A stretch of DNA of 64,000 nucleotides, from positions 18,463-82,462 of the forward strand of contig NZ_BAYD01000043.1 of assembly GCF_000685075.1 (NCBI RefSeq), read 5' to 3'. The notes under the pieces are model-generated. The model was given only the letters and a program-made list of their open reading frames with translations, was not told the DNA's origin and did not search any database. Numbering within the stretch: the first letter of the stretch is position 1; every line of letters starts with the position of its first letter. The translations under genes were made by a program, and so were the position numbers. Positions 20,907 to 30,010 of this stretch are shown here, one piece after another. The stretch comes from Paraburkholderia oxyphila NBRC 105797. GTDB lineage: Bacteria > Pseudomonadota > Gammaproteobacteria > Burkholderiales > Burkholderiaceae.

Positions 20907-20992
20907 GGTGCGATGCGTAGTCGATTAGTAGAACGATGTATGGTGAAACGAATGCGGACGTATTCGATGCGAGCCGGCAGTTCAAACCAGAC

Positions 20993-22327
20993 TCAGGCCG
21001 ATTCCAGCTCGCGGCCACGCGTCTCGGGCAGCGTGAGTGCGGCGACGATCAGCACGCCATAGGCCGCCACGGCGAACATGCCGATGCTCGGGCCAAGGCC
21101 GAATTGCTTCGAGAGCGCGCCGATCAGCACCGGGAAAAGCGCCCCGATCGCACGGCCCACGTTGTAGCAGAAGCCCTGGCCGGAGCCGCGCACACGGGTG
21201 GGAAAGAGCTCGGTGAGAAACGCGCCCATGCCCGAGAAGATGCCCGAGGCGAAGAAGCCAAGCGGGAAGCCGAGCCACAGCATCGAGCCGTTCGTGAGCG
21301 GCAGCGACGTATAGGCGAAGGCAATCGCCATCGAGCCCACCGCGAACAGGATGAAGTTGGGCTTGCGGCCGAGCCGGTCGGTGAGCCACGCGCTCGACAG
21401 GTAGCCGGCGTAGGACCCCACGATGATCATCGCGAGATAACCGCCGGTGCCCATCACGGTGAGGTGGCGTTCGGTCTTCAGAAACGTCGGCAGCCAGGTG
21501 GTGATCGCGTAGTAGCCGCCTTGTGCGCCTGTGGTCAGCAGCGCGGCGCGCAGCGTCGTGGAGAGCAGTTTCGGCGAGAAAATCTCGGTAAAACGCGGGG
21601 TATCCTGGGCGTCCTTCTGCGCGGCCTTTGCATGCTCGAATACTTCGGGTTCCTTGACATATCGACGAATCACCAGCACGAGCAGCGCGGGCACGAGGCC
21701 AATGAGAAACAGCGCACGCCACGCAATTTCGGGTGCCATCACCGAGAACAGCACGGCGTAGAGCAGCGCGGCCAGGCCCCAGCCGATGGCCCAGCCCGAC
21801 TGCACGAGCCCCACGGCCTTGCCGCGGTCGCGCGCGCGAATCACTTCGCCGATCAGCACCGCGCCCGCGGTCCATTCGCCGCCGAAGCCGAAGCCCATCA
21901 GCGAGCGCGCGGCGAGCAGCTGGCCGTAGTTCTGCGCGAGCCCGCACAGGCCCGTGAAGACCGCGAACCACAGCACGGTCAGTTGCAGCGTGCGCACGCG
22001 CCCGATGCGGTCCGAGAGGATGCCGGCGATCCAGCCGCCAAGCGCCGAAGAAAGCAGCGTCATGGTGCCGATAAAGCCGGCGTCGCCGAGCGAGATGCCC
22101 CAGGTGGCAACGAGCGTCGGGATCACGAAGGAAAGCATCTGCGTGTCCATGCCGTCGAGCATGTAGCCCACCTTGCAGCTCCAGAACGCGCGGCGCGCGC
22201 GCGGACCGGCTTCGGCATACCAGGAAAGAGGCTGGGTGCCGGCCGGTTCGCCGATGTCTCCAGTGTCGCCGATCACGCCGGTGTGACCGGCCTCGCCGGC
22301 GCTCGCCGTGAGTGTCTTGCTGTCCAT
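20993..22327 (-). CDS. MFS transporter (organic acid/sugar:proton symporter type)
   Basis: 444 aa from ATG 22327, with AAAGGAG 7-13 bases upstream. A ~45-residue cytoplasmic N-terminus precedes 12 predicted membrane helices. Signatures: G-G-W-I-A-G-I-L-S-D-R-I-G-R-V-R in loop 2-3, G-F-G-F-G-G-E-W-T-A-G in helix 4, and D-R-L-G-R-K-P in the second half. This matches the aromatic-acid/AAHS or sialate-type MFS subfamilies. It lies between the DUF1445 gene (49 bp upstream) and oxoprolinase (86 bp downstream), so its likely cargo is D-glutamate, 5-oxoproline or a related acid (inference). Confidence 0.9.
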   Translation of the reverse strand: MDSKTLTASAGEAGHTGVIGDTGDIGEPAGTQPLSWYAEAGPRARRAFWSCKVGYMLDGMDTQMLSFVIPTLVATWGISLGDAGFIGTMTLLSSALGGWIAGILSDRIGRVRTLQLTVLWFAVFTGLCGLAQNYGQLLAARSLMGFGFGGEWTAGAVLIGEVIRARDRGKAVGLVQSGWAIGWGLAALLYAVLFSVMAPEIAWRALFLIGLVPALLVLVIRRYVKEPEVFEHAKAAQKDAQDTPRFTEIFSPKLLSTTLRAALLTTGAQGGYYAITTWLPTFLKTERHLTVMGTGGYLAMIIVGSYAGYLSSAWLTDRLGRKPNFILFAVGSMAIAFAYTSLPLTNGSMLWLGFPLGFFASGIFSGMGAFLTELFPTRVRGSGQGFCYNVGRAIGALFPVLIGALSKQFGLGPSIGMFAVAAYGVLIVAALTLPETRGRELESA

Positions 22328-22376
22328 CTGCTGCTCCTTTGGATAGACGCGTAGGAAAAATGGGGTGCCGCGCGCT

Positions 22377-23150
22377 TCAGAACACCGCGAGCGATGCATT
22401 CGTGATGTCGGTCATCAGCATGTGGCCCGGCGCGTGCGCGATGGCGATCGGCAGCTTTGCGGCCATCAGCGCGGTTTGGGGCGTCACGCCGCAGGCCCAG
22501 TAGACGGGCAGCTCGCCGGGACGGATCGTCACCGCGTCGCCGAACTCGGGGCGCGCGAGGTCGGCAATGCCTAGCTCCGCAGCGTCGCCGATATGCACGG
22601 GCGCGCCATGCACACCCGGAAAACGGCTCGTGATCTGCACGGCGCGGATCGCGTCGGCGCCGCGCATGGGGCGCATCGAGACGACCAGCTCGCCGCCGAA
22701 CACGCCCGCGCGGCGGTTCGCGATGTTCGTGCGGTACATCGGCACATTGCGGCCCTCTTCCACGTGGCGCAGCCCGATGCCCTCGAGCGCGAGCATGTGC
22801 TCGAACGAGAACGAGCAGCCAATGGCGAACACCACGAAATCGTCCTGCCACAAGGCCTCGATCGATTCGGCGCGCTCGCTCAGTACGCCATCGCGATAGA
22901 CGTTATAAGCGGGCACGTCGGTGCGGATATCGATGTCGCGGCCGAGCATCGGCACCCGGAAGTCGCCGGGCTCGCCCACGCCGAGCAGCGGACACGGCTT
23001 CGGATTCGCCTGGCAAAAGCGCAGGAAATCGTGCGCGCAGGCAGCGGGCAGAATCGCGAGATTGGCTTGGGCGTACTCGCCGCAATGGCCGGCGGTCGGG
23101 CCACGAAAATCGCGGTGACGGACGGCCTGGCGGAATTCGAACGGGGTCAT
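22377..23150 (-). CDS. DUF1445 hydro-lyase / D-glutamate cyclase-like protein
   Basis: 257 aa from ATG 23150. DUF1445 signatures are visible: G-P-T-A-G-H-C-G-E-Y-A-Q-A-N near residue 17, G-C-S-F-S-F-E near 110, and P-V-Y-W-A-C-G-V-T-P-Q near 220. The mammalian member catalyses D-glutamate to 5-oxo-D-proline. Many bacterial copies, like this one, sit beside oxoprolinase genes. Here it heads an operon with an MFS transporter and a 5-oxoprolinase, which supports that chemistry. A LysR gene diverges from it at 23390. No strong Shine-Dalgarno is seen before the ATG. Confidence 0.85.
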   Translation of the reverse strand: MTPFEFRQAVRHRDFRGPTAGHCGEYAQANLAILPAACAHDFLRFCQANPKPCPLLGVGEPGDFRVPMLGRDIDIRTDVPAYNVYRDGVLSERAESIEALWQDDFVVFAIGCSFSFEHMLALEGIGLRHVEEGRNVPMYRTNIANRRAGVFGGELVVSMRPMRGADAIRAVQITSRFPGVHGAPVHIGDAAELGIADLARPEFGDAVTIRPGELPVYWACGVTPQTALMAAKLPIAIAHAPGHMLMTDITNASLAVF

Positions 23151-23389
23151 GATTTCGGGCGTTTCTAATGTGTGGCGTGAAGGGGCGTCGGGTCGAAAAC
23201 TGCGTCGGATTCGGGACGCTGCCGGCGTGCGTGGCAAGTCGCACACCGGTAGAACGAAGCATAGAAAAGAAGAAAATTTGACGCCAACTAGTTTTTTTTG
23301 GCCCTGATGAATAGAATTTCTTAACGAAACTGCGGGTTTTCCCGGGTCACGTTGTCTTTTTTCAAGCGCCCCTTCACACGCCTCGCGCC

Positions 23390-24322
23390 ATGAACACACG
23401 CTTTCTCGAGACCTTCGTCACGCTCGCCAGACTGCGCAGCTTCCGCACGACGGCCACCGCGCTACACGCCACGCCCGCGGCCATTTCGCAGCGCCTGAAG
23501 GCGCTCGAAGACGAATTGCAGACAGTGCTGGTCGAGCGCGAAAGCCGCGAGTTCCGGCTCACGCCTAACGGCGAATATCTGCTCGGCTACGCGAAGGCGG
23601 TCGTGGAGGCGACGCGCCAGTTGCAGGCTGCCGCGTCCAACGAAGGCACGATGCGCGGCAAGCTGCGCCTGGGCGTGATCGAGACCGTCGTGCACAGTTG
23701 GCTCGCCCACTACATGCGGCGGCTCGCGAGCGACTACCCGCAGCTCGAGGTCGAGCTTTGCGTGGACGTGAGCGTCGTGCTGCAGCGGCGCTTGATGGCG
23801 GGCGAACTCGACTTGATCGTGCGTGTGGAAGGCAGTGATGAGGAATCCATAGTATGTAACGCACTCGCCAACTATCCGGTGCATTGGATCGCGCGCGCGG
23901 GCCTGCTGCCGCTTTCGCGCAGCGGACTGGCCAAGCGCGTGCTGCGCCAGCCGATTCTCACCTTCGGGCGGGGAACCGCGCCGCATCGCGCGATGGAGGA
24001 CATCGTCAGCAAGCTGGCGCTCGCCAACGGCGTGCCGCTCTCCGAGACGCGCATCACCGGGTCGCCGTCGATTTCGGTCATCGTCCAGCTCGTGCGCGAC
24101 GGCTTCGGCGTGGCCGCTATCCCGCGCCTTTTCGTCGATGAGCTCGTTGCGCGCGGCGAACTGGTCGAGCTGCCGTTGCAGCCTTCGCCGCCGTCCATCG
24201 TGGTCTCCATGTCGCGACGCAGCGATGCGCCGCTATTCGTGCATGGCGCGGCGAACGCCGCACGCGCCGCGTGCCACGCGTACTGCGATCACGGCGATGC
24301 GCGGCTGATCGAACGGCTGTGA
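23390..24322 (+). CDS. LysR family regulator, divergent from the oxoproline operon
   Basis: 310 aa. The N-terminal HTH (N-T-R-F-L-E-T-F-V-T-L-A-R-L-R-S-F, T-P-A-A-I-S-Q-R-L-K-A-L-E) is followed by a typical effector domain (G-K-L-R-L-G-V-I-E-T-V near residue 88). The 239-bp region between it and the DUF1445 gene is AT-richer than its surroundings and should hold the operator, but I could not single out a palindrome. Presumed regulator of 17274-23150. Confidence 0.93.
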   Translation: MNTRFLETFVTLARLRSFRTTATALHATPAAISQRLKALEDELQTVLVERESREFRLTPNGEYLLGYAKAVVEATRQLQAAASNEGTMRGKLRLGVIETVVHSWLAHYMRRLASDYPQLEVELCVDVSVVLQRRLMAGELDLIVRVEGSDEESIVCNALANYPVHWIARAGLLPLSRSGLAKRVLRQPILTFGRGTAPHRAMEDIVSKLALANGVPLSETRITGSPSISVIVQLVRDGFGVAAIPRLFVDELVARGELVELPLQPSPPSIVVSMSRRSDAPLFVHGAANAARAACHAYCDHGDARLIERL

Positions 24323-24513
24323 GCATCGCGGGGTGACGGCGTGGCTGCCTGATGCGGCGACAAATTCGAAGCGCGTGGCGGCGCGCCTGGTGATTGGGGC
24401 ATGAACGGGCGCGAGCGGCGCAAGTGAGCGCCCTGTTAAACTTGCGCGACGGTGCATGTACGTTGCGTGCGCCGCTGACCCTTCCCGTCGTTCTCCCAAT
24501 CAATCGTTGCCGC

Positions 24514-25602
24514 ATGATCGCCCCGTCCTCTGTCGCCCGCGCACTCGCCACCCAAGGTATCGTCGCGGACGCGAGCCAGCAGCGGGCGATCGACGCGCTG
24601 TGCGCGTTGCTCGACAGTGAAGACACGAGCACGAGACAGCGCGCCTGGCAAGGCGTGTACTGCCACGGCCTGCCCGGGCGGGGCAAGAGCCTGATCGTCG
24701 ATACGGTCTATGCGCTCGCCACGTGCGCGAAGCGGCGCATCCATTTTCATCAGTTCATTCGCGACGTGAACCGCCTGCTCGTGCAGGCGCCCAAAAGCGA
24801 CGATCGCCTTGGCGACGTCGCGCGCGCGTGGCTGAAGGACGTCGATCTGCTCTACTTCGACGAATTCCACGTGCACGACATCGCCGATGCGTTCCTGATG
24901 GGCCGCTTCCTGGAAACGGCGCTCGCATGCGGCACGCGCATCGTGCTCACTTCGAACTACAGTCCGCGCAATCTGCTGCCCGACCCCGAGTTTCACGAAC
25001 GCTTCGAGCCGACGATCGAACGCATCGAGCAGCATTTCGAAATCGTCGCTTTCGATGGTGAGCGCGACTACCGCGAGCACAACCATGCCGTTGGCGCGAC
25101 AGCAGCCGAGCAGCGTTTTTTCGCGCCGCTCGAAGGCACGCACGATCCGCTGCGAGCGCTCTTCGGCGCATACGAGGCGCATGCGGGCGTGCAACCGGCA
25201 ACGACGGAAGTGGCCGGACGAGCGCTGCCCGTCACGGCGGCAGGCACGCAACTAGTGTGGGTCGACTTCGACGCGCTGTGCGGCGCGCCGCGCTCGCACC
25301 TCGACTACCTCGCGCTCGCCGAACGCTGGCGCGGCGTAATCGTCGATCGCCTCGAAACGGAGATGCTCAAGCGCCGCGACGTGCTGCAGCGCTTCGTCTG
25401 GCTCGTCGATATTCTTTACGACCGCAAGCATGCGCTGTTCATCGCCTCCGACCAGCCGATTCGCGCGGCGCTCGTCGGCCTCGACGGCGCGCATGATGTC
25501 TCGCGCACCACGAGCCGGCTGGCCGAGATGCAGTCGCGCGGCTATGCGATCGGCCTCGTGCGCAAACATCTGCCCGCGCCCCCGGATCAGGCGATTGACT
25601 AG
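24514..25602 (+). CDS. zapE: ZapE/AFG1 family ATPase
   Basis: 362 aa from ATG 24514. AFG1-like P-loop ATPase: Walker A H-G-L-P-G-R-G-K-S at 51-59, Walker B L-L-Y-F-D-E-F-H-V at 112-120, sensor region L-T-S-N-Y-S-P near 152. In Proteobacteria ZapE associates with the Z-ring during division. An upstream in-frame ATG at 24394 gives an N-terminal extension with no homologous character. It is followed by the flavin reductase gene. On a secondary replicon this may be an extra paralogue rather than the housekeeping copy. Confidence 0.85.
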   Translation: MIAPSSVARALATQGIVADASQQRAIDALCALLDSEDTSTRQRAWQGVYCHGLPGRGKSLIVDTVYALATCAKRRIHFHQFIRDVNRLLVQAPKSDDRLGDVARAWLKDVDLLYFDEFHVHDIADAFLMGRFLETALACGTRIVLTSNYSPRNLLPDPEFHERFEPTIERIEQHFEIVAFDGERDYREHNHAVGATAAEQRFFAPLEGTHDPLRALFGAYEAHAGVQPATTEVAGRALPVTAAGTQLVWVDFDALCGAPRSHLDYLALAERWRGVIVDRLETEMLKRRDVLQRFVWLVDILYDRKHALFIASDQPIRAALVGLDGAHDVSRTTSRLAEMQSRGYAIGLVRKHLPAPPDQAID

Positions 25603-25701
25603 CGCGGCACGCGCATGCGCGGACGGCTGACGCTATCCGCAGATTTTTTCCATCTGATGTACAGTCCGTCGAACTTCGACACGACACGGACAGACCAGAC
25701 G

Positions 25702-26292
25702 ATGGAAACCCTCTCCCGCTTCAAACCCGTTGCGCTCGAACACGCGAGCCGCCTCGTCAATCATGGCCCGACGGTGCTCGTCACGAGCTCGGACGGCGCG
25801 CGTCACAATGTGATGGCCGCCGCGTGGTCGATGCCGGTGGAATTCACGCCGCCGCGCATCGCGATCGTCATCGACAAGAAAACCTTCACGCGCGAACTCA
25901 TTCACGCGAGCGGGACGTTCGGCATTTGCGTGCCGGGTGCCGCGGCGATGGATCTGACCTATGCGGTCGGCAGCATCAGCGGACGCGAGGCGGACAAGTT
26001 CGAGCGCTTCGGTATCGAAGCCATCAAAGGTCCGGTGCTCGGCGTGCCGCTGCTCGAAGCGGGTTGCGCCGCGTGGATGGAATGCCGGCTCATTCCGGAA
26101 CGGCACACCGAAGATGCCTATGACACGTGTTTCTGCGAAGTGGTCTCGGCGGCGGCGGATCCGCGCGTGTTCGATCGCGGGCATTGGGTCTTCGATGACA
26201 GCAACCGCGACCTGCATACGATCCATCATCTCGGCGCGGGGAATTTTGCTTTGGCCAGCGATGCGGTGAAGGCCCGGGAGCTTGCTGAATAA
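25702..26292 (+). CDS. Flavin reductase family protein (FMN-binding split barrel)
   Basis: 196 aa from ATG 25702. The flavin-reductase-like fold shows V-L-V-T-S-S-D-G-A-R-H-N-V-M-A-A-A-W near residue 27 (FMN phosphate region), P-P-R-I-A-I-V-I-D, and S-G-T-F-G-I-C-V-P. Such proteins reduce FMN/FAD with NAD(P)H or bind flavin without a partner. No monooxygenase partner is nearby. Last gene before the gene-free partition region. Confidence 0.82.
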   Translation: METLSRFKPVALEHASRLVNHGPTVLVTSSDGARHNVMAAAWSMPVEFTPPRIAIVIDKKTFTRELIHASGTFGICVPGAAAMDLTYAVGSISGREADKFERFGIEAIKGPVLGVPLLEAGCAAWMECRLIPERHTEDAYDTCFCEVVSAAADPRVFDRGHWVFDDSNRDLHTIHHLGAGNFALASDAVKARELAE

Positions 26293-27843
26293 GATGCGCC
26301 GGCGGTGCCATGCACGGTTGGCGGAAGGGGCTTGTTTGCGGGTTGTGCGGGGGTGGACGTTCTATAAATTACAAAATACGTATTGATATATACGGACTAG
26401 GGGAAATTTCGCCTGTTTGGAGGGTAGGTGCAGCGTTTGTGCCTGTTTTAGGGTCCGAAAACGCATTTGCCCGTGGAACATTGGGGTTCCGGAGCGATTT
26501 CGATGCGGGCAAAGGCCGATGGCGTAAGGGTTCCAACGATTTCTTCGATTTTCACCGAATGTTTCACGGAACCCCGGATTTTGAGTGCCGTGGCGGGAAT
26601 GCTTCGAGTCTGTGCGCTGGAATCGTAGCTCGGGTGGCTACAGTTCCAGCTACGGCTACGGCTACGGCTACGGCTACGGCTACGGCTACGGCTACGGCCA
26701 TTCATTTTCCCACGGCAGCGGCGGGCTGCAGTTCTCCAACCTGAGGCGATGCGGTTTTATTGCCGTTCGTCGATGCGTCAGCGGCTGGGGGCTCGCGTCT
26801 ATTCATGCTTCGTGAGGTACCTGCTCCGACCTCGGCGACTAGCCCGTGCCGCTCACACTATTGGGAATGTGTTTCCAGGCTACTTTGAGTTCTTTTGTTT
26901 GAGTTGACGGTTAGTTGCGTTATTGGATTTCATCCACGTGGACGGCATGTGCCTGGCGAGGCACAGTTCGCTTGATTCCACCTGCCTGATATTGGACTCC
27001 GCCCCGATGCGGCACCTCTGCCCTTCGCGCGCGAGCCCCCCCCCGCTGCGACTGGCATCTCAGCATCTCCCGTGGATGAGCGCCCGCATGACTCTGAAGG
27101 CGCGATGTGCCGGCGAGCGATCGACGTCGTCGCGCCAAGGGGATCAGACCAGATACCCGTGGCAATGTGGCTCTCGTGGCCATAGCCGCGGCTGAGTCAC
27201 TGCGATCAAATATCGGGCGACGGCAGACGTAAGGCAGAGTGCGATCCTTCGAATCGAGGCTGTTCGATCGATGGGGTCTCGCTGTGCGCGACGTGCCAGA
27301 TCTCAGCCGGGCGTCGGCTGTATTGCTTTCGGTAGCGGTCGGGACGCGGTATCGGGAAGCCCATGTGCTCCCAATCTCCTGGGCTGCGACACGCGGCTCA
27401 TTGCATGGTGAGAACCAGCTCAACCTGAACTGTGTACGCGTACTGACAGAGTTGCCGATCATGACGAGCGCCCCCTCTTTCGCGTTGGCGCTAGGGTCGA
27501 CTCACACGTTCGCGGTAAATCGCGACAAGGGGCTCGCTGTCTGAATTAGACAAGCGTCCTGTAGCTAGCTCAAAGACTGCGACTCCCATGGGAGCCACGC
27601 GTATTGCGCCCCGGTCCGGCTCGCATCGCGACTGACTGGAGACAATGCGTCGGGGACGAACGGCCATGCCGGCCGTGGCCGGAAGTCGATCACTGTACCG
27701 ACCCGACGGCGTAACCCTACATGTCGCGCCGTCCCGCGACGTTACCCATCTGCAGCGCGCCGCCCTCCCCCAGCATCTAACGTGTTCACGTGCCGATCCG
27801 GGAACGTGTGGTCCGGGGCTCATTGCCTTCCTGCTTAACGCAT
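26293..27843. other. Gene-free stretch before the palindrome array
   Basis: 1.55 kb without a credible gene. Short open frames here lack ribosome sites, domains and host codon use. Contents seen: an AT-rich patch with the palindrome AATACGTATT (26375-26384), a hexanucleotide microsatellite (26649-26698), and at 27494-27506 GGTCGACTCACAC, which resembles a decayed copy of the 17-bp palindrome. Base composition is less GC-rich than the flanking genes. It is contiguous with the array and probably part of the same non-coding replicon-maintenance locus. Confidence 0.5.
26649..26698. repeat. Hexanucleotide microsatellite (GCTACG)8
   Basis: Eight perfect GCTACG units (26649-26696) followed by GC. 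It lies in a 76-codon open frame (26585-26815) where it would encode alternating Tyr-Gly, but that frame has no start signal or family. On the minus strand it would encode Arg-Ser repeats. Copy number may vary by slippage. Confidence 0.85.
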
Positions 27844-28393
27844 TGTGTCGAGTCGACACACTTTGCGATGTGTCGGTCGAGTTGGCTCGGGCGGCACCCA
27901 CTTCCCATGGCGATTCGTACTGCTGCCTTCATCCTGCGGCCTGGCCATAGAGCGTCGGCACTAGCCGTTAGGGGAAATTGGGCTGCCCGATCGGGTGGGT
28001 GCTTCATGGCCGCTCCGGAGTGTGTCGAGTCGACACACTGCGCGACGTGTCGGTCAAAATGCCCTGGCCAGCGTCCACATCCCAAGAGCATCCACGCCGC
28101 CGCCTTCCTCCCAGAGCGAAGCCATTGTGCGGAGTCACTGGCCGGCGGGAGAAATTGGGCGACCCGATCGGGCGTGCGCTCCGCGGCTGCCCCGTCGTGT
28201 GTCGAGTCGACACACTCCGCGGCGTGTCGGCTGAAGTGACTTGGCCACCATCCACGTCCCAAGGATATCCGCGATGCAGCCCTCCCCCGCTGGCCAAGCC
28301 CTAGCGGGAAGCCACTGGCCGGCGGGAGAAATTGGGCAATCCGATCGGGCGTGCGCTCCGCGGCTGCCCCACCGTGTGTGTCGAGTCGACACA
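27844..28393. repeat. Three diverged 177-bp tandem units inside the array
   Basis: Units starting at 27844, 28021 and 28198 (177, 177 and 179 bp) share order and sequence: the 17-bp palindrome, then CGRYGTGTCGG about ten bases later, a TCCACRTCCCAAG-like segment, GAAATTGGGC, and the palindrome CCCGATCGGG (27986, 28163, 28340; the last has one change), then GCGCTCCGCGGC before the next site. They are old tandem duplications. Confidence 0.8.
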
Positions 28394-29584
28394 CGCTCAC
28401 TGTGAGGAAGATTCAGATAGTCGAACTGCACGCGAGCCATGTTCCGATCTCGCTGCATGGCCCCCAATCGCTGTCCGGGACAATGAAGGCATCCGCTTGC
28501 CCGCGGGCCCGATTGCTTGATCGTCTTGTGGCGGTGTGTCGAGTCGACACAGATCTTGCATGTTCGGAGTAGCCGATTCTCCTGGTAGATATGTGGTCAC
28601 ATGGCATGGAGAGAGTTGGAGATCCTTGCGGGCTTCGTTTAGCCTGCCCCCGCGAGAAGAGGCAATTGTCACGGCTTGACTGCTCGCTGTGTCGAGTCGA
28701 CACACACGTGCCTGCTTCAGATTGAACGGCCGACGTCAGCATCTTGTGGTCGCCTCGACGCAGCGGCTGGCTTCCCCCGAGTATCAGATGCTGGAGTAGC
28801 ACGTCGGATTTGAATCTCTACTCGTGGACGCGCTACCGTCGTTGCTGTGCTCCACGTGTCGCCGACCGTACGGTGGACCGTCTGCCTCGAACTCCGTATG
28901 AACGGTGTGTCGAGTCGACACATGTCTGTGCTTACGCCGGATCGCACGCCCGCCTCGCGACTCTGGTGTGTCGACTCGACACACCGTTCATTACCCGCGT
29001 CAGGTATCCGATGGTTGAGTCACACGTCGGATTTGGTTAGACACCACCTTCTAACCCGTTGCCCTCGTTACCGAGTTCCATGGGGTCGGCAATTGTGCTG
29101 CAGTGCGGTTGCCTGAAACGCCACATCAGCAATGTGTCGACTCGACACACGTCTCAGTTCACACCACACTCAACGGCCACCCATCGAACCTGATGTGTCG
29201 AGTCGACACACCCGATACCTTCCCCGGGCGAACCGTTCGACGCTCAAGTAACACGAGAGGATTCGAACCACAAAGGGGCGAGCTATTATCTGTCCCGCCC
29301 GGCGGCGCGTCTCATCCGCTACAAGATTGAGGCGCGCTTTAACCGTCGCGCGAAAGTTGTGTCGAGTCGACACAACCAGTCCCGGGAGAACCCAACGGCA
29401 CACGGTGCCCGTACACAGCCTCCGGCCCAGCCTTGCTTGAACCGCTACCAAGCCCGTGTGTCGACTCGACACATCCATACCGTGCGCCGTACGACCAACA
29501 CACAGCGCTGATAAAACCTGGCCACGGCTCCGCTCGCTGACGCCGGCACCACGCGCTGCCGCGCCTGAGCCGCTACCCAATCTA

Positions 29585-29937
29585 TGTGTCGACTCGACAC
29601 ACATTCCTGCAGACACCGGATTGGCGGCACAACTCCAGGGATTGCTGTGTCGACTCGACACAGCACTCAATCGCCCACCGCTCCACTCCACCAGCCCCTA
29701 ACTCCCTCTCCCGTGTGTCGACTCGACACAGCACGCAATCGTCCACCGCCCCACTCCGCCAGTTCCCAACTCTCCTACCCTCCCGTGTGTCGACTCGACA
29801 CACGCTCCCGTAGACACCCGATTGGCAGCGCAACTCCAGGCCACGACGTGTCGACTCGACACAGCACTCAATCGCCCACCGCCTCCACTCCACCAGCCTC
29901 CCAACCACCCCGCCCTCCCGTGTGTCGACTCGACACA
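29585..29937. repeat. Duplicated three-site block (201-bp period)
   Basis: Sites 29585/29646/29714 and 29786/29847/29921 lie in two copies of the same block. Both contain GATTGGCRGC-CAACTCCAGG between the first two sites and CAGCACTCAATCGCCCACCG after the second. A shorter unit beginning CAGCAC-CAATCG follows the sites at 29646, 29714 and 29847. Confidence 0.75.
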
Positions 29938-29954
29938 CGCGAAATCTCGTGACG

Positions 29955-29978
29955 AAAAAAAGCCCGCATACGCGGGCT
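29955..29978 (-). terminator. Rho-independent terminator of parAB
   Basis: On the minus strand, AGCCCGC-GTAT-GCGGGCT forms a 7-bp GC stem followed by a run of seven T. It lies 33 bp past the parB stop and separates parAB transcription from the palindrome array. Confidence 0.88.
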
Positions 29979-30010
29979 CTCGACAACCACCTGACAACCT
30001 GACCTCATTC

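Larger units (their letters stand above)
27844..29937. repeat. Array of 18 palindromes TGTGTCGA-S-TCGACACA, probable parS centromere
   Basis: Eighteen near-identical 17-bp sites start at 27844, 28021, 28198, 28377, 28535, 28688, 28906, 28967, 29133, 29194, 29358, 29457, 29585, 29646, 29714, 29786, 29847 and 29921. Each has two 8-bp arms around one G or C; the only arm change is the first base of 29847 (C). The region is free of genes and ends 18 bp before the parB terminator. ParB centromeres are clustered palindromes close to parAB. An odd-length operator with a central G/C is also the form used by KorB, and dense arrays occur at F plasmid sopC. Function as the ParB site is inferred from position, number and symmetry. 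Confidence 0.85.

Noticed and set aside
26585..26815. 76-codon frame encoding a Tyr-Gly repeat
   Set aside because: Its only striking part is the microsatellite. There is no ribosome site, signal peptide or neighbour to support a gene.
26920..27462. 180-codon open frame on the minus strand
   Set aside because: Arg/Ser-rich with no domain, start signal or conserved look; it lies in the gene-free region.
27844..29937. CRISPR array
   Set aside because: The repeats are 17-bp palindromes with centre-to-centre distances from 61 to 218 bp, spacers include shared sequence, and there are no cas genes.
27491..29997. Many short open frames with repeated peptides such as C-V-E-S-T-H or C-R-L-D-T
   Set aside because: These peptides are the six-frame translations of the 17-bp palindrome itself. 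The frames have no start signals and no family, so they are not genes.
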